Below, one piece after another: positions 14,093 through 20,852 of a stretch of 23,743 nt of DNA; position 1 is the stretch's first letter; each line of letters starts with the position of its first letter. The notes beneath the pieces were generated by a model. It made no database searches. It was given only the letters and a program-made list of their open reading frames with translations, and was not told the DNA's origin. The translations under genes and the position numbers were made by a program. The stretch is from positions 26,352 to 50,094 of the forward strand of contig DEHT01000060.1 of NCBI GenBank assembly GCA_002352045.1. Direction: 5' to 3'. The stretch comes from Chitinophagaceae bacterium UBA2793 (GTDB lineage Bacteria > Bacteroidota > Bacteroidia > Chitinophagales > Chitinophagaceae).

Positions 14093-16546
14093 TTAACTAC
14101 CGCTGCTTACCCTATTTTGCTCATCGCCAGCACCGCCGGTTTTACGTTTTTCGGTTTTGTACATTTTTCCAAAACGATACGTAAAGGTAATGGTAGCAAC
14201 CCTGCTGTCTCTACGTTGTCTGAAACTTGCTTTTGCTGCAGAAATATCATCAATATATCCCCTGGCAATCATTGGTCCGGTAAAATCGTTTATTGATAAT
14301 TTTACAGAGCCCTTCTTTTTCAAAATTTGTTTTTGTACACCCGCATTCAATTGCATTAGTTCTCTAATTACTATTTGCCCTTCCGACTCTTTCGACCTGT
14401 AAAAGCCCGACAATTCAGCACTCCATCCATTTTTAAAACTAAACTGGTTATTAATCATCGCACTAATGCTGCTTATTTCAATATCTACATTATTATTATT
14501 CAATTGCCCTTGTAAGTGACTGTAATTCCCCTGGGTATTGATATTTGCTTTCCACCATTTTGCTACACTTAACTGAATACCCACTGATAAATTAATGTTT
14601 TGCGACTTACCAAAATTTGAATTTCTTACCACTACAGCGGAATCTTCCCGGTTAAATGATTCACCAAATAGATCTTTGGTATATGTATAACTCAATGAGG
14701 TATTTAATAAGTTTTTATAAGAATGACTTAACTCGGCTGTATTAGAAAACATGGGTCTTAAAAATGGATTCCCCACTTCATAAGTATAAGGATCAATAAA
14801 GCTTATGAATGGATTCAAATCGTCGTAATCGGGCCTGTTGATTCTACGGCCATAAGAAAAACCAAAATTGTTCTTTTTATCTAATTCATAACTGATGTAC
14901 ATGGTTGGGAATGCACTGGTATAACTTTTTGTAAAAGTTGAATCCTGCCTGGTAGGATTGCCGTATTGTAAGCCCTCGTAGTTGGTATTTTCAATTCTAA
15001 AACCGGTTTGCACGCCCCATTTTTTAAACTGTTTATTAAAGTTTACATATGCAGCATTTAAATTTTCCTGGTATTTAAAATAATTGGTTCTTAAATAATC
15101 GGGCCTGGTAACACCAAATTGTGTAATGGAATAATTGGCTTTGTTATCGGTGTTTACAAAGGAAGTTTTAACGCCGGCTTCCATTTTTATTTTTTTGCCG
15201 ATAGTTTGTACATAATCTGTTTTGGCCGAAAATATTCTTACGGTTGAAGGCAGAAATGAATTGATATTGTACTTATATTTTTCATTCGATAAATCGTCCA
15301 GTCCCGTATTGGTCATTAATTCCGTTACTTTATTATTATAGTCCAGGAAATCAACATCGGCAGTTATTTCTTTACCGGTTGAATCAAACTTATGGCGAAA
15401 GTTTAAATTGATGCCTGCATGTTTCCAGTCTCCATTTTCTTTGCGTTGATTGCTCAGCATTGAATCGAGTTGCATTTGAGGATTGTAAAACCTTGAAAAA
15501 TTGGGTGCCGAAGCATTACTCGGATTAAGATAACCGTTAAACACCAGGCCAAATGTTGTTTTTGGTGTTGCAAAAAAATCGGCTCCTATCCTGGCATTAA
15601 AATACCGTGAAATACGCATACGATAGCTTTCCTGTTCAAAAATAGATGCAATCGATTTATCACTGGCAAGATATTGTCTTTTTATATCGAGCCACTGAGG
15701 GTTTTCTCTGTAATTGGCATTGAAACTGCTAAAAGTATTCAACTTACCCCTGCGGTAATTTAAATTCAATGTATTGTTACTTCTAAAATATTTTCCATGC
15801 CCCTGCGAAGTATTTACTGATCCATTGAATCCCTTTTGCCTGTTCTTTTTTAATTTAATATTGATGATGCCCGAATTGCCGGATGCATCGTATTTGGCTG
15901 GAGGATTGGGCATCAACTCTACCTGGTCAATATTATTTGCCGGCATGTTATTAAGATAGTTCACCAAATCGTTGCCACTCATATAACTTGGCTTGCCATC
16001 AATCATAACAATTACACCGGCCTTGCCTTTTAGGCTAATGTTGCCGTCTTTATCAACCGTTACACCGGGTGCTTTTTCCAGCATTTCTAAAGCATTGGCT
16101 CCGGCATTACTAATCATAACATCGGGATTGATTACCGTTTTATCAATCTTGCGTTCAATAAATTGCTTTTTTGCAACTACTGTTACTCCTGTTAAATTCT
16201 TTGTGTGTGCTACTAATTGAAGGGTTCCGGTACTTGCATCGGTGCCGGGCGTATTAATTAAAATGGGTTGGCTATACACTTTAGAATGACCTACAGAAAC
16301 AGCCATCACCAGGTAGCTACCTTCTTTTACATTTTCAAATGAAAAGTTACCGACTTTGTCGGTTAAGGAAGTTTTTACAAGAGAAGAATCCGATGACTTC
16401 AACAGCGAAATAGTAGCTGCATCAATTACGGCCTGGTTTCCTCCATCTTTAATGTTTCCGGAAATTTTTCCTGCAAAGGTTGACTGCTGTGCATACGAGC
16501 AGATAGTAATGCCGGTGGCTACCAGCATGGTAATTAGTTTTTTCAT
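14093..16546 (-). CDS. TonB-dependent-receptor-like outer membrane protein with carboxypeptidase-regulatory-like domain
   Basis: The protein has 817 residues with a signal peptide (MKKLITMLVATGITICSYAQ). Residues about 25-115 form a carboxypeptidase-regulatory-like beta domain (GKISGNIKDGGNQAVIDAAT). A plug domain follows at about 140-232: NALEMLEKAPGVTVDKDGNI, IVMIDGKPSYMSGNDLVNYL, then IDQVELMPNPPAKYDASGNS and IINIKLKK. The rest is an outer membrane barrel resembling the OMP_b-brl_3 group (PF14905), with FGFSYGRRINRPDYDDLNPF as a characteristic stretch. The end is unusual: after TFTYRFGKMYKTEKRK a soluble tail GGAGDEQNRVSSGS extends past the last strand. No SusD-like or lipoprotein partner is adjacent, so the ligand is unknown. 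Confidence 0.88.
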   Translation of the reverse strand: MKKLITMLVATGITICSYAQQSTFAGKISGNIKDGGNQAVIDAATISLLKSSDSSLVKTSLTDKVGNFSFENVKEGSYLVMAVSVGHSKVYSQPILINTPGTDASTGTLQLVAHTKNLTGVTVVAKKQFIERKIDKTVINPDVMISNAGANALEMLEKAPGVTVDKDGNISLKGKAGVIVMIDGKPSYMSGNDLVNYLNNMPANNIDQVELMPNPPAKYDASGNSGIINIKLKKNRQKGFNGSVNTSQGHGKYFRSNNTLNLNYRRGKLNTFSSFNANYRENPQWLDIKRQYLASDKSIASIFEQESYRMRISRYFNARIGADFFATPKTTFGLVFNGYLNPSNASAPNFSRFYNPQMQLDSMLSNQRKENGDWKHAGINLNFRHKFDSTGKEITADVDFLDYNNKVTELMTNTGLDDLSNEKYKYNINSFLPSTVRIFSAKTDYVQTIGKKIKMEAGVKTSFVNTDNKANYSITQFGVTRPDYLRTNYFKYQENLNAAYVNFNKQFKKWGVQTGFRIENTNYEGLQYGNPTRQDSTFTKSYTSAFPTMYISYELDKKNNFGFSYGRRINRPDYDDLNPFISFIDPYTYEVGNPFLRPMFSNTAELSHSYKNLLNTSLSYTYTKDLFGESFNREDSAVVVRNSNFGKSQNINLSVGIQLSVAKWWKANINTQGNYSHLQGQLNNNNVDIEISSISAMINNQFSFKNGWSAELSGFYRSKESEGQIVIRELMQLNAGVQKQILKKKGSVKLSINDFTGPMIARGYIDDISAAKASFRQRRDSRVATITFTYRFGKMYKTEKRKTGGAGDEQNRVSSGS

Positions 16547-16565
16547 GACTATACTTTAGTTTTTT

Positions 16566-16584
16566 GTTCGGCGGCTAACCGAAC
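16566..16584 (-). promoter_or_regulatory. Leader hairpin 20 bases upstream of the TonB-type barrel gene
   Basis: GTTCGG (16566-16571) and CCGAAC (16579-16584) form a perfect 6-bp stem with a 7-base loop just before the start codon at 16546. On the transcript it is followed by an A-rich stretch rather than a T-tract, so it is not a terminator; a translational effect is possible. Confidence 0.3.
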
Positions 16585-16629
16585 GGTTTGGCTTATACTT
16601 TATAGTTATATATTTTGATAACTACTTCA

Positions 16630-16637
16630 CAAAAGTA
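16630..16637 (-). promoter_or_regulatory. Candidate -7 promoter box (TACTTTTG) for the TonB-type barrel gene
   Basis: The - strand TACTTTTG matches TAnnTTTG exactly, 84 bases upstream of the start codon. No clear TTG -33 element is found at 19-21 bases, so confidence is moderate to low. Confidence 0.4.
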
Positions 16638-16872
16638 GGTACTTTGCTTTACATAGTACATTGTTTAATATTGAACGGTAATATTTTTGGATGAATGGCT
16701 TTATTAGTTACGAACAGAGGTAACGATAAGTTACAAGGATTAATCTAAACGGAATAGTAAGAGAATAATAAGGCATTAGCTCCATTATATTTTGACTGAA
16801 TGGAGGCATCAATTAAGGAAAAATATATTTATTGATGGTCAATTGAATAAAATTACAAGATGAGCCAAAAAA

Positions 16873-17355
16873 TTATTTTATCAATTTTTCGGTATCCTTC
16901 TCTAAAGCCAAGCTAAGGGCTGAGCTAAACATTTTAATAACGTTGATAAACGTACGATTGCTAAACCCGTTTTCGGTCCAAAAATCGTAATTATAGTTAA
17001 TGGTATTTTTATCGGCTATATAATAAAACTTTACCATTATAATTTCCCGATTTAGTTTATTCATTAAAGCCAATGCCTGGGCGGCTGTTGTACCGGCAAC
17101 CAACGGATAACTGGTATTGAGGAACAAAAATCTTTTCTCCTTATCTATATCAATATAAAAAGTAAACCTATCTTTTATTTTAAGATAGTTGTCTTTGGCT
17201 TCTTCTACCTTTATAGCGGCATCTTCACAAATATTTTTAAGCAATTCGGGGGTAATATCTGCAGCAACAATTAATTTTTGTGCATTACCAATAAAGGACG
17301 AACAAATAAATATAGCAGATAAAGCCACTATTTTAAAATTCAATTTTACTTTCAT
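16873..17355 (-). CDS. Small secreted protein of unknown function
   Basis: From the ATG at 17355 the protein has 160 residues and begins with a good signal peptide (MKVKLNFKIVALSAIFICSS, cleavage probably after GNA-Q). A start at 17430 would put 25 poorly fitting residues before it. The mature part is mixed alpha/beta: a helix ITPELLKNICEDAAIKVEEA, then FTFYIDIDKEKRFLFLNTSY, then a helix TTAAQALALMNKLNREIIMV and FYYIADKNTINYNYDFWTEN. This order (helix, three or more strands, helix) recalls YbjN / type III chaperone-like folds, where a short hydrophobic strand is followed by ALALMNKLN-type helices. That likeness is a guess from pattern. It has no close neighbour on the same strand. Confidence 0.7.
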   Translation of the reverse strand: MKVKLNFKIVALSAIFICSSFIGNAQKLIVAADITPELLKNICEDAAIKVEEAKDNYLKIKDRFTFYIDIDKEKRFLFLNTSYPLVAGTTAAQALALMNKLNREIIMVKFYYIADKNTINYNYDFWTENGFSNRTFINVIKMFSSALSLALEKDTEKLIK

Positions 17356-17424
17356 AAAAAAAGCATTATACCTGTTAGGAATAAGCAAACAATTCTCTTT
17401 CAAAGTAGAAAATAAAAGTAAGAG

Positions 17425-17457
17425 TTGCAAGTATATTGTATAAAATAAAAACAGGCC
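17425..17457. repeat. Left copy of an imperfect direct repeat flanking the mazEF segment
   Basis: The sequence TTGCAAGTATATTGTATAAA plus ATAAAAACAGGCC aligns with 18261-18291, differing at about three bases plus a small gap before the A-run. The copies lie 836 bases apart in the same orientation and enclose the toxin-antitoxin genes. Here the GGCC end is followed by TTTTCTAGCC rather than the strong hairpin seen at the right copy. Confidence 0.6.
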
Positions 17458-17625
17458 TTTTCTAGCCTTTCGTTTCGTGAGACTGGAAACAAGGCAACGG
17501 AAAATGGTACTAATTTCTAGGACTGACCGTTGGTACCTACCCTCTCAGTAACATTCTGAATAAAGTAAAAGTTTGACGGTAATCTTTCGAAGGAATCACT
17601 CAGATTAAAAATCTTTGCTGAAAAC

Positions 17626-17656
17626 TTGGAATTTAGCAGCAATTGTAATTACTTTG
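17626..17656 (+). promoter_or_regulatory. Candidate promoter of mazEF
   Basis: TTG at 17626-17628 is followed after 20 bases by TTACTTTG at 17649-17656. This is one base off the Bacteroidota -7 consensus TAnnTTTG, with correct spacing to a -33 TTG. It ends 18 bases before the mazE start, giving a short leader. Confidence 0.5.
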
Positions 17657-17674
17657 TAATAACAAAAAAAAATC

Positions 17675-17923
17675 ATGGAACTTTCGGTAATAAATATCGG
17701 CAACTCAAAAGGAATACGTCTTTCTAAAACAATTCTTGAAAAATACAGTATAAGCGATAAAATTGAACTTATTCTTGAGAAAAGTTACATCATTTTGAAA
17801 CCAAAATCTGAACCAAGAAAAGGATGGGAAAAAGCATTTAAGAAAATGCACGAAAACGGTGACGATCAACTTTTAATAAACGATGTTTTTGTAGACGAAA
17901 ACTTTGACGAATGGAGCAAGTAA
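17675..17923 (+). CDS. mazE: MazE/AbrB-family antitoxin
   Basis: The protein has 82 residues. The N-terminal 45 residues form the swapped-hairpin AbrB/MazE DNA-binding fold: MELSVINIGNSKGIRLSKTI, then a SISDKIELILEKSYIILKP strand pair. IGNSKGIRLSK is the typical DNA-contact motif. The C-terminal part (GWEKAFKKMHENGDDQ onward, rich in Asp and Glu) is the kind of acidic flexible tail that threads into MazF. MazE neutralises the toxin and, with it, represses its own promoter in known systems. The toxin gene starts 13 bases before the mazE stop, so the two are translationally coupled. The closest named relative could equally be PemI or ChpAI. Confidence 0.88.
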   Translation: MELSVINIGNSKGIRLSKTILEKYSISDKIELILEKSYIILKPKSEPRKGWEKAFKKMHENGDDQLLINDVFVDENFDEWSK

Positions 17924-18237
17924 ACCAATATGACATCGTATTGGTTAACCTTGACCCAACGATTGGCAACGAAATGAAAAAGACAAGACCGTGTATTGTA
18001 TTATCACCAAATGAAATGAACAAATACATGCAGACCATTGTGATTGCACCAATGACAAGTAGTTCTAAGCCATATCCAACACGAGTTGAAATAAAGCATA
18101 AAATTACCAAAGGTTGGGTTGCTATTGACCAAATTAGAACTATTGACAGAGTACGAGTTGTAAAACGTTTTGAAACTTTAACCGCCAAAGAAATTGATAA
18201 GGTGAAAACTGTAATTCAAGAAACATTTGTGGACTAA
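17911..18237 (+). CDS. mazF: MazF/PemK-family endoribonuclease toxin
   Basis: The protein has 108 residues, the usual length. Family blocks are complete: QYDIVLVNLDPTIGNEMKKT, then R26-P27 (TRPCIVLSPNE), TIVIAPMTSSSKPYPTRVEI with T49-S50, and GWVAIDQIRTIDRVRVVKRF containing D73-Q74 and R76. Residues of this set form the RNA-cleaving site in MazF enzymes, so the toxin looks active. It cleaves mRNA in the cytoplasm at a short sequence that cannot be predicted here. It overlaps mazE by 13 bases and is followed by a terminator shared with the opposing gene. Confidence 0.92.
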   Translation: MEQVNQYDIVLVNLDPTIGNEMKKTRPCIVLSPNEMNKYMQTIVIAPMTSSSKPYPTRVEIKHKITKGWVAIDQIRTIDRVRVVKRFETLTAKEIDKVKTVIQETFVD

Positions 18238-18260
18238 AAAAACTACCGCCAACAAAGAAT

Positions 18261-18291
18261 TTGCAAGCATAGTGTCAATAAAAAACAGGCC
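18261..18291. repeat. Right copy of the imperfect direct repeat flanking the mazEF segment
   Basis: TTGCAAGCATAGTGTCAATA plus AAAAACAGGCC aligns with 17425-17457 along its whole length. Its GGCC end is the left arm of the 18285-18311 terminator stem, so the repeat includes part of that terminator. Confidence 0.6.
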
Positions 18292-18316
18292 CAGCTTTTG
18301 GCATGGCCTGTCTTTT
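18285..18316. terminator. Bidirectional terminator between mazF and the DUF6607-like gene
   Basis: ACAGGCC (18285-18291) pairs with GGCCTGT (18305-18311) around a 13-base loop. On the + strand TCTTTT follows; on the - strand the stem is followed by TTTTTTATTG. It sits between the convergent mazF and 18361 genes and can serve both. Confidence 0.8.
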
Positions 18317-18360
18317 AATAAATTGTAAATAGGGAGGTTTGTGAAACCCATTACCCTACA

Positions 18361-19287
18361 TTATTTATTTACAGTAGCATTTTTGATAATAAATTTATCA
18401 ATTTCGGTTTTAATACGTGTTTCTATTTCAGAATCGGTTAGTTTCTTAGTAGCATACTCTCTGCCAAGTTTAAACAAATACTCATGTAGCATTTTACCAT
18501 CTACTTTAAATTCCATTTTAATTACATTGGCTGTATTAATATAAGCGTCCCACGCCTTACGTACTTTGCCCCAATAGGTACTGTTTTTTTCCCAATATTT
18601 AAATGCACCTGCACATTCTTTATCGGATAGTCTTTTGTAATTGTTCAACCCCTTTTCTTGCACCAATACTTCGTCTTTACCATCTTTACGAACAATTTTA
18701 AAATTATCCTGCTCATGCAAATAACCGTTTTCGGTAATATTGATACGATTGGTTCTTTTCAACAGATTGTAATCGTTTCTTACAGAATATTCTCTGCGAG
18801 GCAATGGAGCGTAAGTGGTGTTTTGCCAAATAACTTTACCATCGAGGTTTACAAATTGGCTCAGTCCCTGGTAACGAGGCTCATCGCTGGTTTCCCAAAC
18901 GGTTTGAGTCCATTTACCCTTGACTTCTTCGAGTTTTAGGGTAGTTTTTGTCCAGCTACGATCGCTGTTATATACCCAAAGCACCGGGTTTTCATAAGTC
19001 CATTCTTCACGCCAGTGTTTTACAATCATTGTGTCGTTCACTACCAACAAATGTTGGATTACCACTTTGTTATCGGTTTTTTCAATGGGCAATGCCAGCT
19101 CAGCAACGGGCGGAGTTTCTTCTCTATCGTGAAATTTATAATCGCCCTTGGGAGCAAAAGTTTCAGCATATTTAAAATCTACTTCAAAGCATCCACAAAA
19201 ATTGTCAATTACTTTACTGTTGTTATTCTGTGCTATTAATGCCATTGGAAAGGCCAATGCAAAAAGGGGTAATACTATCTTTTTCAT
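18361..19287 (-). CDS. DUF6607-like secreted protein
   Basis: The protein has 308 residues with a signal peptide (MKKIVLPLFALAFPMALIAQ). The block CGCFEVDFKYAETFAPKGDY close to the N terminus, with a CGC pair at residues 31-33, and the Trp-rich middle (KHWREEWTYENPVLWVYNSD, LEEVKGKWTQTVWETSDEPR) match DUF6607 as I remember it. The C-terminal half is charged and helical (TKKLTDSEIETRIKTEIDKF). It is probably periplasmic, and its function is not known. It lies 141 bases after hmuY on the same strand, with a terminator between, so it is likely a separate unit. Its position beside hmuY and a TonB receptor hints at a role in heme or iron uptake (inference). Confidence 0.75.
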   Translation of the reverse strand: MKKIVLPLFALAFPMALIAQNNNSKVIDNFCGCFEVDFKYAETFAPKGDYKFHDREETPPVAELALPIEKTDNKVVIQHLLVVNDTMIVKHWREEWTYENPVLWVYNSDRSWTKTTLKLEEVKGKWTQTVWETSDEPRYQGLSQFVNLDGKVIWQNTTYAPLPRREYSVRNDYNLLKRTNRINITENGYLHEQDNFKIVRKDGKDEVLVQEKGLNNYKRLSDKECAGAFKYWEKNSTYWGKVRKAWDAYINTANVIKMEFKVDGKMLHEYLFKLGREYATKKLTDSEIETRIKTEIDKFIIKNATVNK

Positions 19288-19354
19288 TTAATATTTTTAA
19301 TTGATTGCAAAAAGAATACAATAGTGTGACAATGACTTACGGATTTGGAAAACC

Positions 19355-19373
19355 GGTTTACGCAAAAAGAAAA
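19355..19373. repeat. 19-nt perfect repeat, left copy
   Basis: GGTTTACGCAAAAAGAAAA occurs identically at 23607-23625, in the same orientation. Here it overlaps the 10-base palindrome AAACCGGTTT (19350-19359) on one side and the T-tract of the hmuY terminator on the other. Confidence 0.7.
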
Positions 19374-19401
19374 AAGCTATCCGATTGCTCGAACAGCTTT
19401 T
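19362..19401 (-). terminator. Rho-independent terminator after hmuY
   Basis: On the - strand AAAAGCT (19401-19395) pairs with AGCTTTT (19378-19372), with an inner CGA/TCG pairing around a short loop. TTTTTTCTTTTTG follows on the - strand. It lies 28 bases after the hmuY stop. Confidence 0.8.
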
Positions 19402-19428
19402 GTATTTCTGCTATGAAAGAATGAATAT

Positions 19429-20820
19429 TTATAATTTATCGGCCAAAAATGCAGGCTTACCTCTTTCTCCACCATCTGTTAAGGCTGTAAATTTCACCTT
19501 ATAATAATTACCATCGGTATCTTTAATTACATAATAGCGGTCGGTTCTTACAGCAGGCGATACGCCCGGTCCGCCGCCAATGCGCCAATCGGAGCCAATA
19601 GCATTTTGAGCCGTGCTATAAGTAGCAGCGGTTGCTTCGGCTAAAGTGTACGCATCATAAGCTTTAGTGGTATTCATCACTTTTACAGCTCCTACTCCAC
19701 GATTTAAAATAATTACATCCTGAAACAAATAGGGAACTTCGCCGGCACCAAAATTGGTAACATTGGCAAAATAAGTCCATGCAAAATCCCACTGTGTTTT
19801 TTTAGGTTCAATGCTAATAGCACCGGTTTCAAAAGATGCGTATTTAAAATTATATGCAGCATCTTTAGCAATATCTACAGACGTAAAACTGTTAGATGCA
19901 ATATCGGCGTGTTGTAATGTGTAACCACCGGAAGCATTGCGAATAACTTTTATTTTTTTCCAACCTCTTGCCGGAGCAGGCGTGCCAATACCATTTCCTC
20001 TGTTAACAATATAAACTTTATTATCGGCTGCATTGGCCGCAATGGCTGCAATGGCAGTTTTTGTAAGATCTCCGTCGGGGTAATCAATATAAGCCAACTG
20101 TGTGCTGCTTGGCATAGCTTGATTATAGGAAACCTCATTGGTAAGGCCAACGGTATCGGCAGCAGTTACGGTATTCAAATCGGTTTTATTAATTTGTTTC
20201 ACCATCATATTTACCGATGAATTGAGGATAACCCTAAAGTCGTCGCTGCCCATATAAAAGCCAAGGTCCCAGGTGGTACGTTCAACAGGAGTTTGACGAT
20301 TTCCACTCAAATCGAAAAACACTTTATTGCCGTAAGTAGCACCGCCACCTTGCAAAGTAGTATTAGGAATAGTTGTAGCCAATAACTGACCAAAGGTTAA
20401 TGCCAATTGTTTGGTAGTTCCAATAATTACAGGAATGCCGGAGCTATAAATATCAAAAACAATTTTTTCGTCGCCGATGTAAGCGTTCTTAGTTTTTTTA
20501 ATTTTAATGGAAGCTTCGTTGTTTCCTGTAGGAATAGTAAGGTTTATTTTACCGGCAACTGCGGCAGGCTCTGTAATATATTCTGAACCATAAGCTACTC
20601 CCTGCTCCGTTAATGTAATTTCCACAGGAATACCGGCAGTAGCAGCAGAAGTTAGTTTTACTTTTATATAAATACTGTCTTCCGATGCAGTAAAGCCTTG
20701 TGCATTGGTTTCAAAGTTTACCAGCACATCGGGGTCAACTGCATCTTTTTTTCTGCAGGCAGAAAAACCTATTGCCAGCAGGGTTACAAATAGTAAAAGT
20801 TTGGTGCTTCTCATTTTCAT
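19429..20820 (-). CDS. HmuY-family lipoprotein
   Basis: The protein has 463 residues. The N terminus KLLLFVTLLAIGFSAC ends in a lipobox with C22, so it is an anchored lipoprotein, probably exposed on the outer membrane. Residues about 30-140 look like a beta-sandwich of Calx-beta character (SIYIKVKLTSAATAGIPVEI, ASIKIKKTKNAYIGDEKIVF). The HmuY domain spans about 150-455: NKVFFDLSGNRQTPVERTTW with WDLGFYMGSDDFRVILNSS, later TQWDFAWTYF and YYVIKDTDGNYYKVKFTAL. HmuY of Porphyromonas binds heme and passes it to HmuR; other HmuY-like proteins bind heme or related ligands. The ligand residues cannot be assigned by eye. It starts 32 bases after the receptor gene, so the two form an operon. Either M1 or M3 may be the start. 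Confidence 0.9.
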   Translation of the reverse strand: MKMRSTKLLLFVTLLAIGFSACRKKDAVDPDVLVNFETNAQGFTASEDSIYIKVKLTSAATAGIPVEITLTEQGVAYGSEYITEPAAVAGKINLTIPTGNNEASIKIKKTKNAYIGDEKIVFDIYSSGIPVIIGTTKQLALTFGQLLATTIPNTTLQGGGATYGNKVFFDLSGNRQTPVERTTWDLGFYMGSDDFRVILNSSVNMMVKQINKTDLNTVTAADTVGLTNEVSYNQAMPSSTQLAYIDYPDGDLTKTAIAAIAANAADNKVYIVNRGNGIGTPAPARGWKKIKVIRNASGGYTLQHADIASNSFTSVDIAKDAAYNFKYASFETGAISIEPKKTQWDFAWTYFANVTNFGAGEVPYLFQDVIILNRGVGAVKVMNTTKAYDAYTLAEATAATYSTAQNAIGSDWRIGGGPGVSPAVRTDRYYVIKDTDGNYYKVKFTALTDGGERGKPAFLADKL

Positions 20821-20852
20821 TTTATTTGGTTGTTTAAGTAATTATTGCAAAA

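Larger units (their letters stand above)
16547..16872. other. 326-base gene-free stretch
   Basis: It contains the promoter side of the 14093-16546 gene (see the -7 box and hairpin entries). A weak 7-bp inverted repeat, CTCCATT at 16780-16786 with AATGGAG at 16799-16805, lacks a T-tract. I see no coding frame, RNA gene or longer repeat. Confidence 0.6.
17356..17674. other. 319-base gene-free stretch between the small secreted protein and mazE
   Basis: It holds the left direct repeat (17425-17457), the likely mazE promoter (17626-17656), and a hairpin-forming region with CAACGG at 17495-17500 and CCGTTG at 17527-17532. A - strand frame runs through most of it with one TAG stop at 17519-17517, but no recognisable protein results. 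Confidence 0.55.

Noticed and set aside
17495..17532. Inverted repeat CAACGG/CCGTTG as a small RNA or attachment site.
   Set aside because: Only six base pairs with a 26-base loop and no promoter that fits; not enough to call.
17402..17619. A - strand frame with one TAG stop, reading through the left repeat.
   Set aside because: No start, no recognisable family, and a stop in the middle; it overlaps the probable mazE promoter.
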